Below, in pieces: positions 22,477 through 33,424 of a stretch of DNA of 64,000 nucleotides (position 1 is the stretch's first letter; each line of letters starts with the position of its first letter). Source of the stretch: Linnemannia hyalina (lineage: Eukaryota; Mortierellomycota; Mortierellomycetes; Mortierellales; Mortierellaceae); NCBI GenBank assembly GCA_019671135.1, contig JAHRHY010000012.1:434001-498000 (forward strand), given 5' to 3'. A model generated the notes under the pieces. The model had not been told where the DNA came from and made no database searches. It worked only from the letters and a program-made list of their open reading frames with translations. Made by a program: the position numbers and the translations under genes.

Positions 22477-23340
22477 ATGAGGTCATTCAGCATCGTCGTC
22501 GCGGCAGACCGCGCCATGGGCATCGGCAAGAACGGAGGCCTTCCCTGGCGTCTCCGCAAGGACATGGCCTTCTTTGCAAGGATCACCTCCAAGGTCGTCC
22601 AAGGTGCTCAGGATGCAACAACAACTGACGAGTCAACTCATCAGAGAAGAGTGAACGCCTGTATTATGGGCAGAAAGACCTGGGAGTCGATTCCCAAAAA
22701 GTTCCGACCCCTCACCGACCGGTTCAACGTCATTGTCTCCCGCGACCCACACTATCTCGAGTAAGTTTGTTTTTTTTCTTGCCCTATTCCGGTGTGGGGG
22801 CGGCGTTTTGTTGCGCGCGTGTTTGCTTTAGAAGGACGCGTCAACGTGAGGGTTTTGCCACCAATCTTATTTTATTTTTTACAGACACCGACTGATGGCT
22901 CACTTTACCCAATTGACTGATCAACTACCTGCCCTTTTACTACTACTTCTATCAGCGACAAGCCAGAGAAGGGCAACCCATTGGTAGCACTGGCCACCTC
23001 CTTTGAAGCCGCATTGGATCTCGTCGAATCCCTCCATTCTTCCTCTTCGTCTCCCTCCACTTCTTCGGTCCAAGTCGCGCGCACTTTTCTGATCGGCGGC
23101 GCGCAACTGTACAATGATGGCGTGCGCTCCAAGGACTGCACACACATCTTCCTGACACGGATTGATGCCACCGTCGACTGTGACACTTTTTTCCCCGAGA
23201 TCAGTCACTCCGAGTACCAGTTGTTGCCCTCAACAGATTCGCATGCGTTCCTGGAGAATTATCTTCAAGAGTCGGTGGAGGGCGGTGTCATTGAGGAGGG
23301 TAGCTACCAATACGAGTACACTGTTTACAACCGTATCTGA
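22477..23340 (+). CDS. DFR1: Dihydrofolate reductase
   Basis: DHFR reduces dihydrofolate to tetrahydrofolate with NADPH, supplying thymidylate, purine and glycine/serine synthesis. Two exons: 22477-22760 and 22956-23340, giving 222 residues. Substrate and cofactor motifs are present: [18 protein letters not shown], then LRKDMAFF with the acidic active-site residue, [16 protein letters not shown] and [10 protein letters not shown]. It is monofunctional, with no thymidylate synthase fused. A poly-Ser loop near residue 125 is an insertion. The intron contains ACGCGT, the recognition hexamer of cell-cycle factor MBF in yeasts. It converges with the acetate-transporter-family gene. Confidence 0.96.
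22836..22841 (+). promoter_or_regulatory. ACGCGT (MCB-like) element inside the DHFR intron
   Basis: ACGCGT matches the MluI cell-cycle box. Its presence in the intron of a nucleotide-synthesis gene is suggestive, but a single hexamer can occur by chance. Confidence 0.3.
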
Positions 23341-23375
23341 ATAGGCGTTTCTTCTGAATCAACAAAAAAGGTAAC

Positions 23376-23381
23376 AATAAA
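23376..23381 (+). terminator. Poly(A) signal AATAAA of DHFR
   Basis: AATAAA lies 36 bases after the DHFR stop. Confidence 0.6.
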
Positions 23382-23642
23382 AAAAAGACTCCATAGCTCA
23401 TGTTTCTCACAAGGTCCCACACACATCGACGATTTTTTTTCATGTCTTTGTTCCTGTTTGTGAAGAAAGGAGTAAGGAGCGAATGACCTATTGAAACTGT
23501 TTGTGAAGTGAAGTGAGAATCGGGTTGTTGAAACCCTCAAAGACATTATTTTTTGTTGAGCAAAATCGAACTTGTTGTACTGTATTGAAAAAGATGCACA
23601 GGTGGGAATATTATATGTAAAGGTCTGTCAGTCTATATTCTT

Positions 23643-23661
23643 GGGGGTCGGGGGGGGGGGG
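23643..23661 (+). repeat. G-run (G5-TC-G12)
   Basis: G5, TC and G12 lie in a row between two convergent genes. The run could fold as a G-quadruplex on the plus strand. Confidence 0.8.
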
Positions 23662-23728
23662 AGGAGGATGCTATAATTATAGGTGGTGGAGATGCAAAGA
23701 GGAAAAAGGAACAGGTGTGCGTCATATT

Positions 23729-24553
23729 TTACACGATGTGGATGTCATTGTTCTTAAAGGGACCAACGGGCAAGATAATATGAGAGTTGGAGGGCAACCA
23801 AAGGGCAGCAGCACCGTTGTAGAAGGCAAGGAGGGCGGTAATGATTCCACAAACAGAGCCGATCTTCTTGGGCCAGGCAGACTCGGGGTAGTGACCAAAC
23901 TCGTTTGCGGCCATGAACAAGAGATGAATATCCAAGACGACAAACATGGCGGCCGTGGCGACTGTGGATCGGGTGGTGCCGACAGAGAGGATGATGGCGA
24001 GGAGGGCCCAGACAAGGAGAAAGATACCAGTGGCGTTTTGGAAGGTCTCGGGGGGAGAGTTAGCGTAGGACTCCTTGATCATTGTGCCGGGCATGAACAT
24101 GTAACCGTAGGCGGCCCAGTAGGCGCCGAAAGACGAGAAGGCTGTGGCTTCGAAGGTGTTGCCGACCTTCATGGCCCACATACCGGCCAGGATCTGAACA
24201 ATACCACCGTACCAGAGACCAAAGCCCATGAGTAGGGATCCTCCGCCACCGGCGGGGACACCGGCACCGATATTGTAGATGTTTGAGATGACTGTTTGTG
24301 AAGAAAAAGAAGGGAAAGAGGGAAGGGTGAGAATCAATTCCAAGAGAACGCTTTTCTGCGAGGAGACTATTGAAAAATGCTAAGAGGGGATGAACGTACG
24401 AGTGGTGACAGCGAAGGCAAAGAGACCGAGAGGACCGGGGTTGCCGTTGGCGGGCTGGATGATGCGGACAGCCGAGGGTTGTTGAGGCGGCTCGGAATTG
24501 TTGGTGTTGTAGGTAGGGAGGTGGGTCAATTTTGTGCTGAGTTGATCGGTCAT
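23729..24553 (-). CDS. GPR1/FUN34/YaaH (Ato) family acetate/ammonium transporter-like membrane protein
   Basis: Two exons: 24553-24400 and 24291-23729, giving 238 residues. The family signature NPGPLGLFAFAVTT opens the first membrane helix at about residue 37. Five further hydrophobic helices follow (for example GGIVQILAGMWAMKVGNTF, ATGIFLLVWALLAIILS, GSVCGIITALLAFYNGAAALW), the usual six-helix layout. Yeast Ato1-3 and Yarrowia Gpr1 export ammonium or carry acetate across the plasma membrane. The hydrophilic N-terminus (about 36 residues) is rich in Gln, Pro and Thr. A TATATAA element lies 190 bases upstream of the start. Substrate is inferred from the family. Confidence 0.92.
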
Positions 24554-27500
24554 TGTAGTGAGGAGGCGACGGTGGTTTTGTTGCTGTTAGGAGTGAAGGT
24601 GAGTGAGGCGTAGAAGGAGGGCCAAATGAGATTGAAGGTGATGGTAAGAGAGGAAGATAGAAGAGAAGATGTGAGGATGAGTTGATAATGAAGATGATAT
24701 GGAGAAGAAAAGAAAGGATTGGGGGCCATGGTCGTGGTCATTTATATAAGGTGAGAGATCGGATGTGGACCCACACCCTTGTTAAGGCAGTATGCCCAAA
24801 TAGAGGAGCACAACCAGTCAGCCAGTGTTGAACACACTCGGGCCACTTCCGTACAAGTCCACTACCCCCAACCTCAACCTGGCCTGTCCTGTTCAATCCG
24901 ATATTTTTTTGTTTTTTTTTCAGCCAGACCAGACATGTTAGGCCTTTTGTCATCCCCGCCCCTTCTCGATCGTTGGCCCGATTAATTGGAGAGGACAAAG
25001 TACAGAAAGAAAGGGACTTGGTTTGTGGATTTGCGTAGCAGAGTAATGCAAAATCCCCTTTTGGGACAATTTGTTCGCTCAGTTTTCTTTTTTCATTTTC
25101 TTGCATGATTGTCGTTGTCTCAGATAGACCGCTACTCTGCCATTGGGCCCCCTTTTCATTCGTCCGTTTTTTATTTCTTCACAAACATGACATACACAAT
25201 GAATGCAGTTAGGGCGTAGTTGTGTTTACAGGTACTGTTGGGAGAAGTGCTTATCGATCCGATCGCACTAATGCGGCTTTTGTGCACCAGGGTCTAGATG
25301 CGGTCTCTTTGGGCGCTCTCTTTTCACACTCAATCGTCCTTCGGCATTGCATCGCATTGATACCGACAATTGAACAAAAAGAACCGTTGCTAGAAGTGCA
25401 AAGGATGAAAGAACGAACAGCAATGATGAATCCGAGTTATGAGCTGATCAGTATCTCCCTGCTCCCCTGGAAAAGCTCTTCATCTACGATGGCAAATGAC
25501 AAGACCTGGCTGGGCAATTGAGTGGAGTTGACATTTATCTAGTCCAAACATGATCTGACCAATTGCATAACTTTGCCCACACTGGGGCGCACAAACCCTC
25601 CTCCCCCTTCTTCCTGCCCTTCGCCTTTTTCCTTCAGTGAGAAGGATCAGGGAAGGACCCTCATTGGTGTCTGTCCGCAACTCTACTTCTGTGTCGATAT
25701 TCTTTTTTTTATCTCTCTTCATTCTCCGCCTCCCCCCTCTACATTCGAACCTGTGGTATCTCTCCAGTGCCACCCACTCTGTAGCAAAAATACCTCCTCC
25801 GCACTCGGAAGGGAAGCCCAATTTGGCGCAACCAGAAATATTCTTATGGCCAAAAGTCCAAAAGAAGTCAATTCCACCCTTTCTTTCAGCTAGCACCCAT
25901 TCCCACATCCCCCACAACCTCAAACCCGAGAAACTGTCTCTTCGATAGCATCTCGCCTCGAATCATAACGCAGATAAACGTTACACTCTGTTGCACGGTT
26001 GGTTGAGTGGAATTGAAAATAGGTAAACTGATCCCGGGTTCAGGCCAAGCCAGACCTTGCTTTTATTATTATCGTCGACATCATTGTGCATCAACCTGTT
26101 TACTTTTTGTGTTTATCTCTAACACCTTTAGCTTATTGACCGTCTTGTACCTGAACGGACGGAGACTGACGACATACCCTTTCTTAGACAATGTTCTTTT
26201 GTTTTGTTGTTTTTTTACTATTGTGCATGGCGACATTCCAATTGTTTGTGAAAAAACACTGGAGGGTCCAAGTCCAGATGGACTCTAAAACTCGACCATA
26301 AACATGTATGCTGCCACCGCAGCCGCCACCACAAACAACCAAAAAGATAAGGAATGGGAACATGACAATGAGCTCATGATTGCGTTGGGTGGGAGGTAGC
26401 TATACAAACAAGGTCGGTCTCATCTTGGCGAGCACGAGCACATTCACACTAACATCAACATTCAGTTCTTTCTCTCCATTTCTTCTTTCGGGCATGGTTC
26501 ATCGAGTAGAGCAGAGCAGAGATAACAAAAATGTACGACATCAGGATGGCGGTCAAGGTGGACGGTCAGTATCAATTACCCTTTGCCTAACGGTGTGCCA
26601 TGACATTCTAAACCTGTATACAGAGACCGGACTTACCGAATAACCGACTGGCCGACTGACCAAGAGATAACAGAGTGCGATAGATCAGCTGTGAGAGGTG
26701 CCGCTCTGAGCAAGGAGCCAGAAACAGCTACTACTGAAAAACAAAAACGTAAGAGCCTTTTACTCGCGTGTGCTTCGCTACAGTATCGTGGTTGGTCTGG
26801 TAGAAACGATGCTCGCTCTTTTTTCCGTCCTGTACCTTGGCTTTATCCCGCTGAAAAGGAAAAGAAGGTGCAAGTAGCGGTACTGCTGTTACCTTGAGCG
26901 CCCTGAGATACTTGTTGTTATGGTTTTTATTGTTGCTTACTCATTCGATCCACCTTTTTGAGGGCGCGGATTTGTTGGACACAGCAAGGCGCGGGTATTG
27001 TTTTGATGACGACAAAGGAAAAGGCGAGAGTCAAGAACCAGAAATACCAGGGCGTGTCAATTACTTGAACGCCTAACTTGCTTTCGCTTTAATTGCGGGA
27101 AAGAAAGGACCAAAAGACAACACTTTACGCCCACCTGGACAAGTCGGGGTCAAGGTCAAGTCTTTTAAATGAAAGGTGGCAGCTGTCTCCCAAAGTTATG
27201 GCGGAGCAGGGGATGGTTTTATCCATTCATTCATTCATTCCTTCTCTTGTTCACACTTCTTTTGGTGGTCAACCACCATATCTTCAATAGTGATTCTCCA
27301 TGACCATCCCTATTCCCTGCACTGCATGCAACGGCGTTGAATGTCGTCTACGGAAAAAAGAAGGATGAAGAGGGCTCACAATGGTTCTTTGGTTCGTTTT
27401 CAGACAGAGGAGTGAGTTTATTCACGCGAATATTAACCCTGAATATATTGCAATTCCATAGCTTGGCGCTAGGCTCCAGTCGGCGTAGAGGGTGCAATGG

Positions 27501-27857
27501 GAAGGATAGATAGGATATGTAGGAGTGTCACCAGGGTTATGGTGCATCATACAGGGTGGCAGTGCAGGAAACATCAAATAGCGCGCTTCCTGCCTTTTTC
27601 TTTCCTTTTGTCATTATTACTCCTTTCCCTTTTCCTTTTGTTCATTCTTTTATGGCCCCTTTCTCGCTTCCTTGGGCCACACCTCTCTCTTTTTCTTTCT
27701 TCTCACTGCTGTCCTCCCTCTTCCTCCTTTACTTTCACGGCTCTTTCCTCTTCTATTCTGTGTCTCCACTTTCCTCTCATTACTCCACGACTCCACAGCA
27801 CAGCAGAGCACAGCACAGCACCCAACTACAAACCCCCACGATCAGAATACATTACGA
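24554..27857. other. 3.3 kb divergent intergenic region
   Basis: This lies between the Ato-family gene (-) and the PC-esterase-like gene (+). The last 300 bases are strongly pyrimidine-rich, as a leader of the plus gene would be. Open frames here are short, compositionally odd and not in conserved families. No tRNA or other RNA gene was recognised. Confidence 0.5.
24741..24748 (-). promoter_or_regulatory. TATA box of the Ato-family gene
   Basis: TATATAA on the minus strand lies about 190 bases upstream of the ATG in otherwise mixed sequence. Confidence 0.5.
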
Positions 27858-29615
27858 ATGTCGCGAACAACAGAACGCCACCCAGACGGACGTCGTCGTC
27901 GTCTCTGGACAGTCCTCATGGCCAGCTTCATTCTCATCCAAGTCTTCTTCCTCTCCTTCCACAATCCCATCTCCGTCATTCAATCCGCATTCTCTTACCT
28001 CTCACCCTCTCCCCTCCCCACCTCCTCATATTCCACCTCAACAGGCCCAATAGGAGCAGGGCACCACCCGGACGCGAAGAAGTTATCATTAGAGGCCTTC
28101 GGAGAACTGGACAAGCTGATGGAATACATTGTCGAGATTGAGGCCGATAGGGTGTTTAGTAAATCGAGGGTCGGGCATATCCAGGGGACGAGGTGGAGAG
28201 GTGGAGAGGGTGCCCAGGGTGAGCTGGCGGTGGAGCAGGTGAGGTTGATTCGGGAGCAGATTCATTGTTGGACACAGTATGGGTCTTGGGTTCGTCTGGA
28301 CGGTCAGGGTCAGAGTCAGACGAGTAATAGCAGTGGCAACAACAACAATGGGGTGACGACGGGACCAGGACCATGGGCGGCAAGGAGGCATAGAGGCGAT
28401 GCAAGGTTTGGGCAGTGTGATGCCAAATTGATGGAGTCGTTGGACAAGGATGCAAGGAAGGCGGCTGAGGGAGGAGGAGATTCAGCCTTGAAGGGGGACT
28501 TTTATCTGGGCGATTATGATCAGATGAATGATCGGTATATCGTTCGGGAGGCCGTCAAATGGAAGTGGGTCCCCGACGAGAGTATCTGTGGGCCCGTCAG
28601 GACCGGAGGAGAAGGACAAGGACAAGAAGGAGGACAAGAAGGAGGACAAGGAGGAGAGGGAGGAGCAACACCACCATCACCATCGACAACACTGGGATTC
28701 GGAGACGAAAGGTCAATCTATCAGTCGTTTAACATGGACAAGTTCTGCGAGTCGCTTCAGGATCGCAACATCCTTGTCGTGGGCGACTTGACACAGTACC
28801 AGCTCCATGACGTGATCCTCTCTGCGACCAATACGGAGTTTAATTGCCATGGCGAGATGGGATGTCTCCATCGACGACCACACCCCTTATGTAATCAGAA
28901 CCAGGACCAGGAGATCGAGGTCAATGATGTGAGCGAGACTGACGGCGAACTGATCAAGGCGCCCTATCTCAAGTTTGTCCGGAACGATATCATCTCGGTC
29001 CCTTGGGCGGTGGACCCTGACTTGAACGAGTTCCCGTATGGATCGACGATTGAACAGCCTTGGGCGACACCGGAGATGTTTACAGAGTACAAGATTCTGT
29101 TGTTGAACCGGGGCTTGTTCTGGAGGAACGATGATGAGTTCTTGATGGAGCTGGTGTTTACGATCAAGTATATCTGGAAGTTCCATTCGAAGACTATGAT
29201 CATTTACAGGGCGACGCACCCGGTCTTTAATTGTACGGTCCTCAAGGAGCAGAATGAGGATGGTGCGCTCGCTGGACCAGACGGACGGGATTCTATCTTT
29301 GAGGGGACGCTACTCCAACGCCCCCTAACCGCCGCTCCAGGACGACGACAAGCATACGGCTTTTCTTCTTCCTCAGAATCAAGGGCGACGCAGACGACAG
29401 AATTTCGGCCAACGCTTGCAGATGTGCAACGACAGAACCGGATGGCCAAGGCGATTGTTGAGGCTGCGGGAGGGATCTATTTGGATACGGAGGACATGTT
29501 TGCGAAACGACCGGATGGACGGATGGGCGACGGTGACTGCGCCCGGTTCTGTGCCCCTGGACCCTTGGATGCTTATGCCGACCTCCTCTACAACACCTTT
29601 CGTATCCTTGTGTAG
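27858..29615 (+). CDS. PC-esterase/GDSL-like type II membrane protein, canonical catalytic residues altered
   Basis: This is a single exon of 585 residues from ATG 27858. An in-frame ATG at 27672 would add a pyrimidine-tract-encoded extension I consider leader DNA. A basic N-terminus (RHPDGRRRR) followed by one hydrophobic helix (about 17-35) suggests a type II Golgi/secretory protein. The lumenal part resembles the PC-esterase (trichome-birefringence/Cas1-like) fold: NILVVGDLTQYQLHD near 295 in place of the GDS box, YLKFVRND, ILLLNRGLFW, IIYRATHPVF, and DCARFCAPGPLD near the end in place of the DxxH box. The nucleophilic Ser and the DxxH His are therefore not at their usual places. Gly/Gln-rich low-complexity runs occur near 225-250. 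A role in glycan acetylation is possible but unproven. Confidence 0.75.
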   Translation: MSRTTERHPDGRRRRLWTVLMASFILIQVFFLSFHNPISVIQSAFSYLSPSPLPTSSYSTSTGPIGAGHHPDAKKLSLEAFGELDKLMEYIVEIEADRVFSKSRVGHIQGTRWRGGEGAQGELAVEQVRLIREQIHCWTQYGSWVRLDGQGQSQTSNSSGNNNNGVTTGPGPWAARRHRGDARFGQCDAKLMESLDKDARKAAEGGGDSALKGDFYLGDYDQMNDRYIVREAVKWKWVPDESICGPVRTGGEGQGQEGGQEGGQGGEGGATPPSPSTTLGFGDERSIYQSFNMDKFCESLQDRNILVVGDLTQYQLHDVILSATNTEFNCHGEMGCLHRRPHPLCNQNQDQEIEVNDVSETDGELIKAPYLKFVRNDIISVPWAVDPDLNEFPYGSTIEQPWATPEMFTEYKILLLNRGLFWRNDDEFLMELVFTIKYIWKFHSKTMIIYRATHPVFNCTVLKEQNEDGALAGPDGRDSIFEGTLLQRPLTAAPGRRQAYGFSSSSESRATQTTEFRPTLADVQRQNRMAKAIVEAAGGIYLDTEDMFAKRPDGRMGDGDCARFCAPGPLDAYADLLYNTFRILV

Positions 29616-29737
29616 TTTTCTCGTATTTATTTACTTTAGATAACCACACACATTTTTTTGTACATTACATTTTGAACCATTGGGGAAGAAAGGTATATTT
29701 GGCTGTTTGTACAAATGTATTGTCAGGGGGAAAAGGA

Positions 29738-31640
29738 CTAGGAGACGGCAAGGGGCATAGGGATGGGCTGCATGGGCTCAGGAGGAGTGAGTTGACGCTG
29801 TGTTCTTGAAACACTCTCATCTTCTTCATCTTCCTCTGCTTTCTCTTCTTCCCCTGCAACCTCTTCCTCGACTGCCGATTCTTGCTCTTGTTCGCTGTCG
29901 CTGGTGACGGGGACGGTTGAAGGGAGAGTGTATCGGGAGGTCGGTCTTGAGGGTGCAGTAGAAGGAGGAAGAGCGATATCGCTGGTGTCTTCTTCAGGCT
30001 CGTCGACTACTACAATAACTTGGTCATGCACCTGTTCCTGTTCCTGTTCCTGTTCCTGTGTCTCTGTCTGATCCAGCTGCAGCGGTTCAGGTGCGACATG
30101 CCCGCCATATTCTAATCCCAACCCCACCATCGGCATAGCAGCACCTTGCGCAGAAGAAGAAGATACCGAACTGTCAGCAGGACCAAGACGGGGACTGGTG
30201 GCAGGTGTAGAATCCCTCGACCCAGAATAAGAAGTAGAATTCCTCAAGAGCGAATGCATCCTCAGCATCAGCGCCTTAGACGACTCGCCCAACGTCGACG
30301 CCCTTGCGCGTAGTCCTGGTGAGCGTCTTGGTGTCCTTGTAGTCGTGGTAATTTCGAACATCAGGAGTGGGGAGGAAGAATGGCTGCCCGGGAGGGAGGA
30401 AATTGAAGGTGTACTATCGTTTAGCCTGATGGCGTTGTTGCTGTCCCGTTCGCTGTAGTCCCAGGAGGATCGTGGAGAGAAGGAAGCGGGGCTGAGAGCT
30501 TGGGGTAAAGGGGAAAGGGAGTGGGAGGATGGAGGGGATCCTAACACAAAGTTGTCGTAATCGGCTCGGGAGCGTTGGTGGTGTTCCAGATGGTGTTCGT
30601 GTGGAACATCTGACGAGAACTCGAGTGAGTACCGAGGTGTCGATGGCAGATCTTCCTCGCCTTCCTCTCCTCCTCCTTCTGTATGTTGCTGGTGTTGCTG
30701 GTGTTGTTGATGTTCCCTTTGAAGCTGCTGCATGAACGACTGGTTCAGCGGAGCTGACGAAGAAGGATGAGAAATTGTATGGGCGCGGAGTCGGACATTT
30801 CCAAAGTATTCGTGCTGCCCTTGATGTTGGCCATCCTCAGAGTACTGAGTAGAAGGCGAAAAGGCAGAGTGGGGAGAATGAGTGGAAGGGTGGTAGAGTG
30901 GCGATCTGTCGACGACGACGTTGGGGACGTCGTAGGAGGGTGGCGCACGGACTCGGGCGAGGTTCAGCATCTCTTGGTTGATGCGGCGAGGGACTGGGCC
31001 TGACGAGACTGAGAAGGTTGAGGAGGGTGATGTGGGGCGAGGAGATGGTGACATGGCGGCGGCGGCTAGTGGCGCGGGCCTGATTGCAAGGCCAATGTAC
31101 TCTTCTACTCCTGGGCTTGTCACTCCTTCACCTGTAGTTCCTGCAGTAGACATGATAGCTGGAGAGAAAAGCATAGCATGTTGGTTGTTGGCAGATGGGC
31201 TCTCGGGTGATCGAGCAGTACTGCCGTTGCCCTGAGCGAAAAGGGGATCGTCCTCGAGTGGAATCAACATGCCCTCATCCGAGAAGGCAGAGTGAACAAA
31301 GATGGGCTGCTCTGGAGGCAACACATCTGGCGGCAGTTCATGTTCATAGATGCAGACCGGGTCCAACTCATGGTCGACATAGAACGGCGGCAGGTTCAAA
31401 TCTATTAACCAAAGAAAAAGGGGTATTAGTCGGTGCAAAATAATTCCCACGTTGTCGGCTAACAGCGATCGTTTTTTCGAATGTACCTGCGACTTGTTGG
31501 AGTCGTTCCTGGATCTGTAGCTCCTGGGCGACTTTGGCTCGCATATCCTGACGGTATTTGCTGTACAGGATCCCGCCGCAGACTCCCAGCAGAGTGAGAC
31601 AGGCGATGGCGATCCCAAAGTACATCCCTAACTCTGACAT
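29738..31640 (-). CDS. Single-pass membrane protein with two PPxY motifs, otherwise disordered
   Basis: Two exons: 31640-31487 and 31401-29738, giving 605 residues. Residues 6-24 form one hydrophobic helix next to a short N-terminus with no signal cleavage site. KYRQDMR follows, so the long tail probably faces the cytosol. The tail has PPFY (56-59) and PPSY (205-208), both fitting the L/PPxY motif bound by WW domains of Rsp5/Nedd4 ubiquitin ligases. The rest is Ser/Pro/Gln-rich and disordered, with a Glu-Gln repeat (QEQEQEQEQ) and acidic C-terminal runs. I do not recognise a named family. A ubiquitin-ligase adaptor role is an inference from topology plus PY motifs. The gene converges with the PC-esterase-like gene, leaving only 122 bases. 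Confidence 0.75.
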
Positions 31641-31940
31641 ATTTATTGCTTTGTGTGTATGAGTTGGTGAGAAGGAGTTTACTGATTGAAAGGGAGAGGA
31701 TGAGAGCCCGAATTTCGATGGGATAGAAATAAGATGGTCGGTGCAGTCGTTACAAAGGGGTTGATGAGGTGGATGGAAAAGTAGTGTAGGAGATGCTCAG
31801 GATGGGTAGTGAGGTAAGAGAAAGAGCTTGTCGTAAAGCTGTAAAAGGAGTATATCGTTATCGAGAACGGTGGGCAAAGAGAGAATGGTATAAGTGCTTG
31901 GTCGTTAGGAGCGCAGTTGATGGAGGAGTAAAGGGTGAAG

Positions 31941-32000
31941 GAAGAGGAAGGAAGAGGAGGGAAGAGGAAGGAAGAGGAGGGAAGAGGAAGGAAGAGGAAG
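31941..32000. repeat. Six copies of a 10-base purine repeat (GAAGAGGARG)
   Basis: Six tandem 10-mers alternate GAAGAGGAAG and GAAGAGGAGG, about 300 bases upstream of the membrane-protein ATG. In that gene's sense the strand is homopyrimidine. Confidence 0.9.
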
Positions 32001-32591
32001 AAAGAGGACGGGCAGAAGTTGAAGGAGAGGAAGCGTTGATAGCTGATGAAGAAAGGCCGGAACGGAGAAAAGAGAAAGAAAAGAAAAACGTTCGATGGAA
32101 GATCGTTCATCACAGGGGAGGACGTTACTCCTTTGAACAATCAACAAATGAAAACACTTGCACCCAGAACCAGAAGGGTCGCTTAGAAACAGAAGTCACC
32201 ATTACACTCATTCGCACCTCTCTAGCCTGGATAGGACTGGGCTCGACTGGACTGGCCTGGCCTGGGTACTGTGTATGGAAAAAGGGAAGGGCCGTTATGG
32301 TGGTTGGTATGCCTTTCTCAACGGCCCTCAATTGGCCCCAACAAGAAGTCGAGTGCGGGTCTACACCTAGCCAATCGTAGAATGGCGCAAAGCCAGTCGT
32401 TAGTTTACTTAGTTAGTTATTATTGGCGACACAATTAGCCATTAAGGGGACCACCAGTCCACCTACTCAGACTCGGGTGACAAGAGGTCTCTTGGTTCCT
32501 TGTCAGGGAGGCACCATTGACCTACAGGCCCTGTCGAGTTAGTATTGGTGGCAAAATCCACTGAGACTGATGCCAAGAGATATGAAGTCTT

Positions 32592-33026
32592 CTAATTGAC
32601 GCAATCGAGAATGGCAGTTACGTTACTTCGATTCCTTCGTTCGCTTCGGTCAGAAGGATGGAACGAAAAGAGCAGGGCAAGGTGAGGCAGGGCAACTGCA
32701 ACCTTCCCACACGGATACGGACACGGACACGGACACGGACACTCGCTCCAAACAAAACAAACGGCGTGATGCAAAAGCAAAAAATATGGGGGCTCTCTTT
32801 GTTTATTTCTGGTCAACTTCTCATCACCAACTCCCAGTAAGGAAAGGACGCAGCATGTGGACAGGCCCCTGGCCTTCATCACACTAGCCTTAGTCCAATT
32901 AAACATGTCTTCACTGTCAACAAGCATAACGGACAAGAGACCAACGACGAGGACGGGAAGAACCCAGGCCAAGCCGTGGATATACTTCATCGATCGCTCA
33001 TGTGCTTTACGCCTCAATTGAGCCAT
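32592..33026 (-). CDS. Doubtful small ORF with one membrane helix
   Basis: The open frame codes for 144 residues. The first 50 look protein-like: a basic start (RRKAHERSMKY), a hydrophobic helix (LAWVLPVLVVGLLSVML) and DSEDMFNWTKAS. The rest is cysteine/proline low complexity made by the GGACAC tract read backwards, so the true 3' end, if this is a gene, is probably different or spliced. It diverges from the small Ser/Thr-rich ORF only 110 bases away. No family is recognised. Confidence 0.28.
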   Translation of the reverse strand: MAQLRRKAHERSMKYIHGLAWVLPVLVVGLLSVMLVDSEDMFNWTKASVMKARGLSTCCVLSLLGVGDEKLTRNKQREPPYFLLLHHAVCFVWSECPCPCPCPYPCGKVAVALPHLALLFSFHPSDRSERRNRSNVTAILDCVN

Positions 33027-33136
33027 TTCTCATAAATACTCGCTTCTTTCACCCCTTCTTCTTTCTTCCAAAACCATCCACTCCCTCACCAATTCCTCAC
33101 CGCCCCCCTCGCCCCTCCCTCGCCTCCACAAGAACA

Positions 33137-33424
33137 ATGTCGTCAATTAGCACCCACACAACAGCAGCGTCCCACTCTCACACTCTGGCACCCGGCCCAG
33201 TCATCACTTCCAGCCTCAGCTCCGCCCAACCCACGTCCATCGTCTCGAGTAGTAACATCCCTCCATTTATCACTGGCACCACCAGCCCTGGAGGATCAGG
33301 ATCATCCGCCGCTCCAACTCCTACCGCAAAGCCTTCCTCCGCGTCGTCGACTTATACTCAGAAGAAGGTTTCTCTTGTCTTGGCGCTTATGGTCTTCCTC
33401 CCCGCCGTCATCAACGCCCTCTAG
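33137..33424 (+). CDS. Small Ser/Thr-rich protein with hydrophobic C-terminal tail
   Basis: This 95-residue ORF has the composition of a fungal cell-surface stalk: Ser, Thr, Ala and Pro make up most of residues 1-72. The last 18 residues (VSLVLALMVFLPAVINAL) are hydrophobic and end the protein, as in a GPI-attachment signal or a tail anchor. No N-terminal signal peptide is visible from this ATG, which argues against GPI anchoring unless a first exon was missed. The leader upstream is pyrimidine-rich, as for other plus-strand genes here. It is unidentified. Confidence 0.45.
   Translation: MSSISTHTTAASHSHTLAPGPVITSSLSSAQPTSIVSSSNIPPFITGTTSPGGSGSSAAPTPTAKPSSASSTYTQKKVSLVLALMVFLPAVINAL

Larger units (their letters stand above)
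23341..23728. other. Convergent 3' region of DHFR and acetate-transporter-family genes
   Basis: It contains the DHFR poly(A) signal and a G-run. No gene is seen. Confidence 0.5.
31641..33136. other. Divergent intergenic region with GA minisatellite
   Basis: It holds the promoter of the PPxY membrane protein, a purine 10-mer array, a (GGACAC)n tract near 32719-32742 and a doubtful minus-strand ORF. No conserved gene is recognised. Confidence 0.45.

Noticed and set aside
27672..27857. In-frame upstream ATG of the PC-esterase-like gene giving a signal-peptide-like extension
   Set aside because: The extension is encoded by the pyrimidine-rich leader tract typical of promoters here. The downstream ATG gives a standard type II membrane topology.
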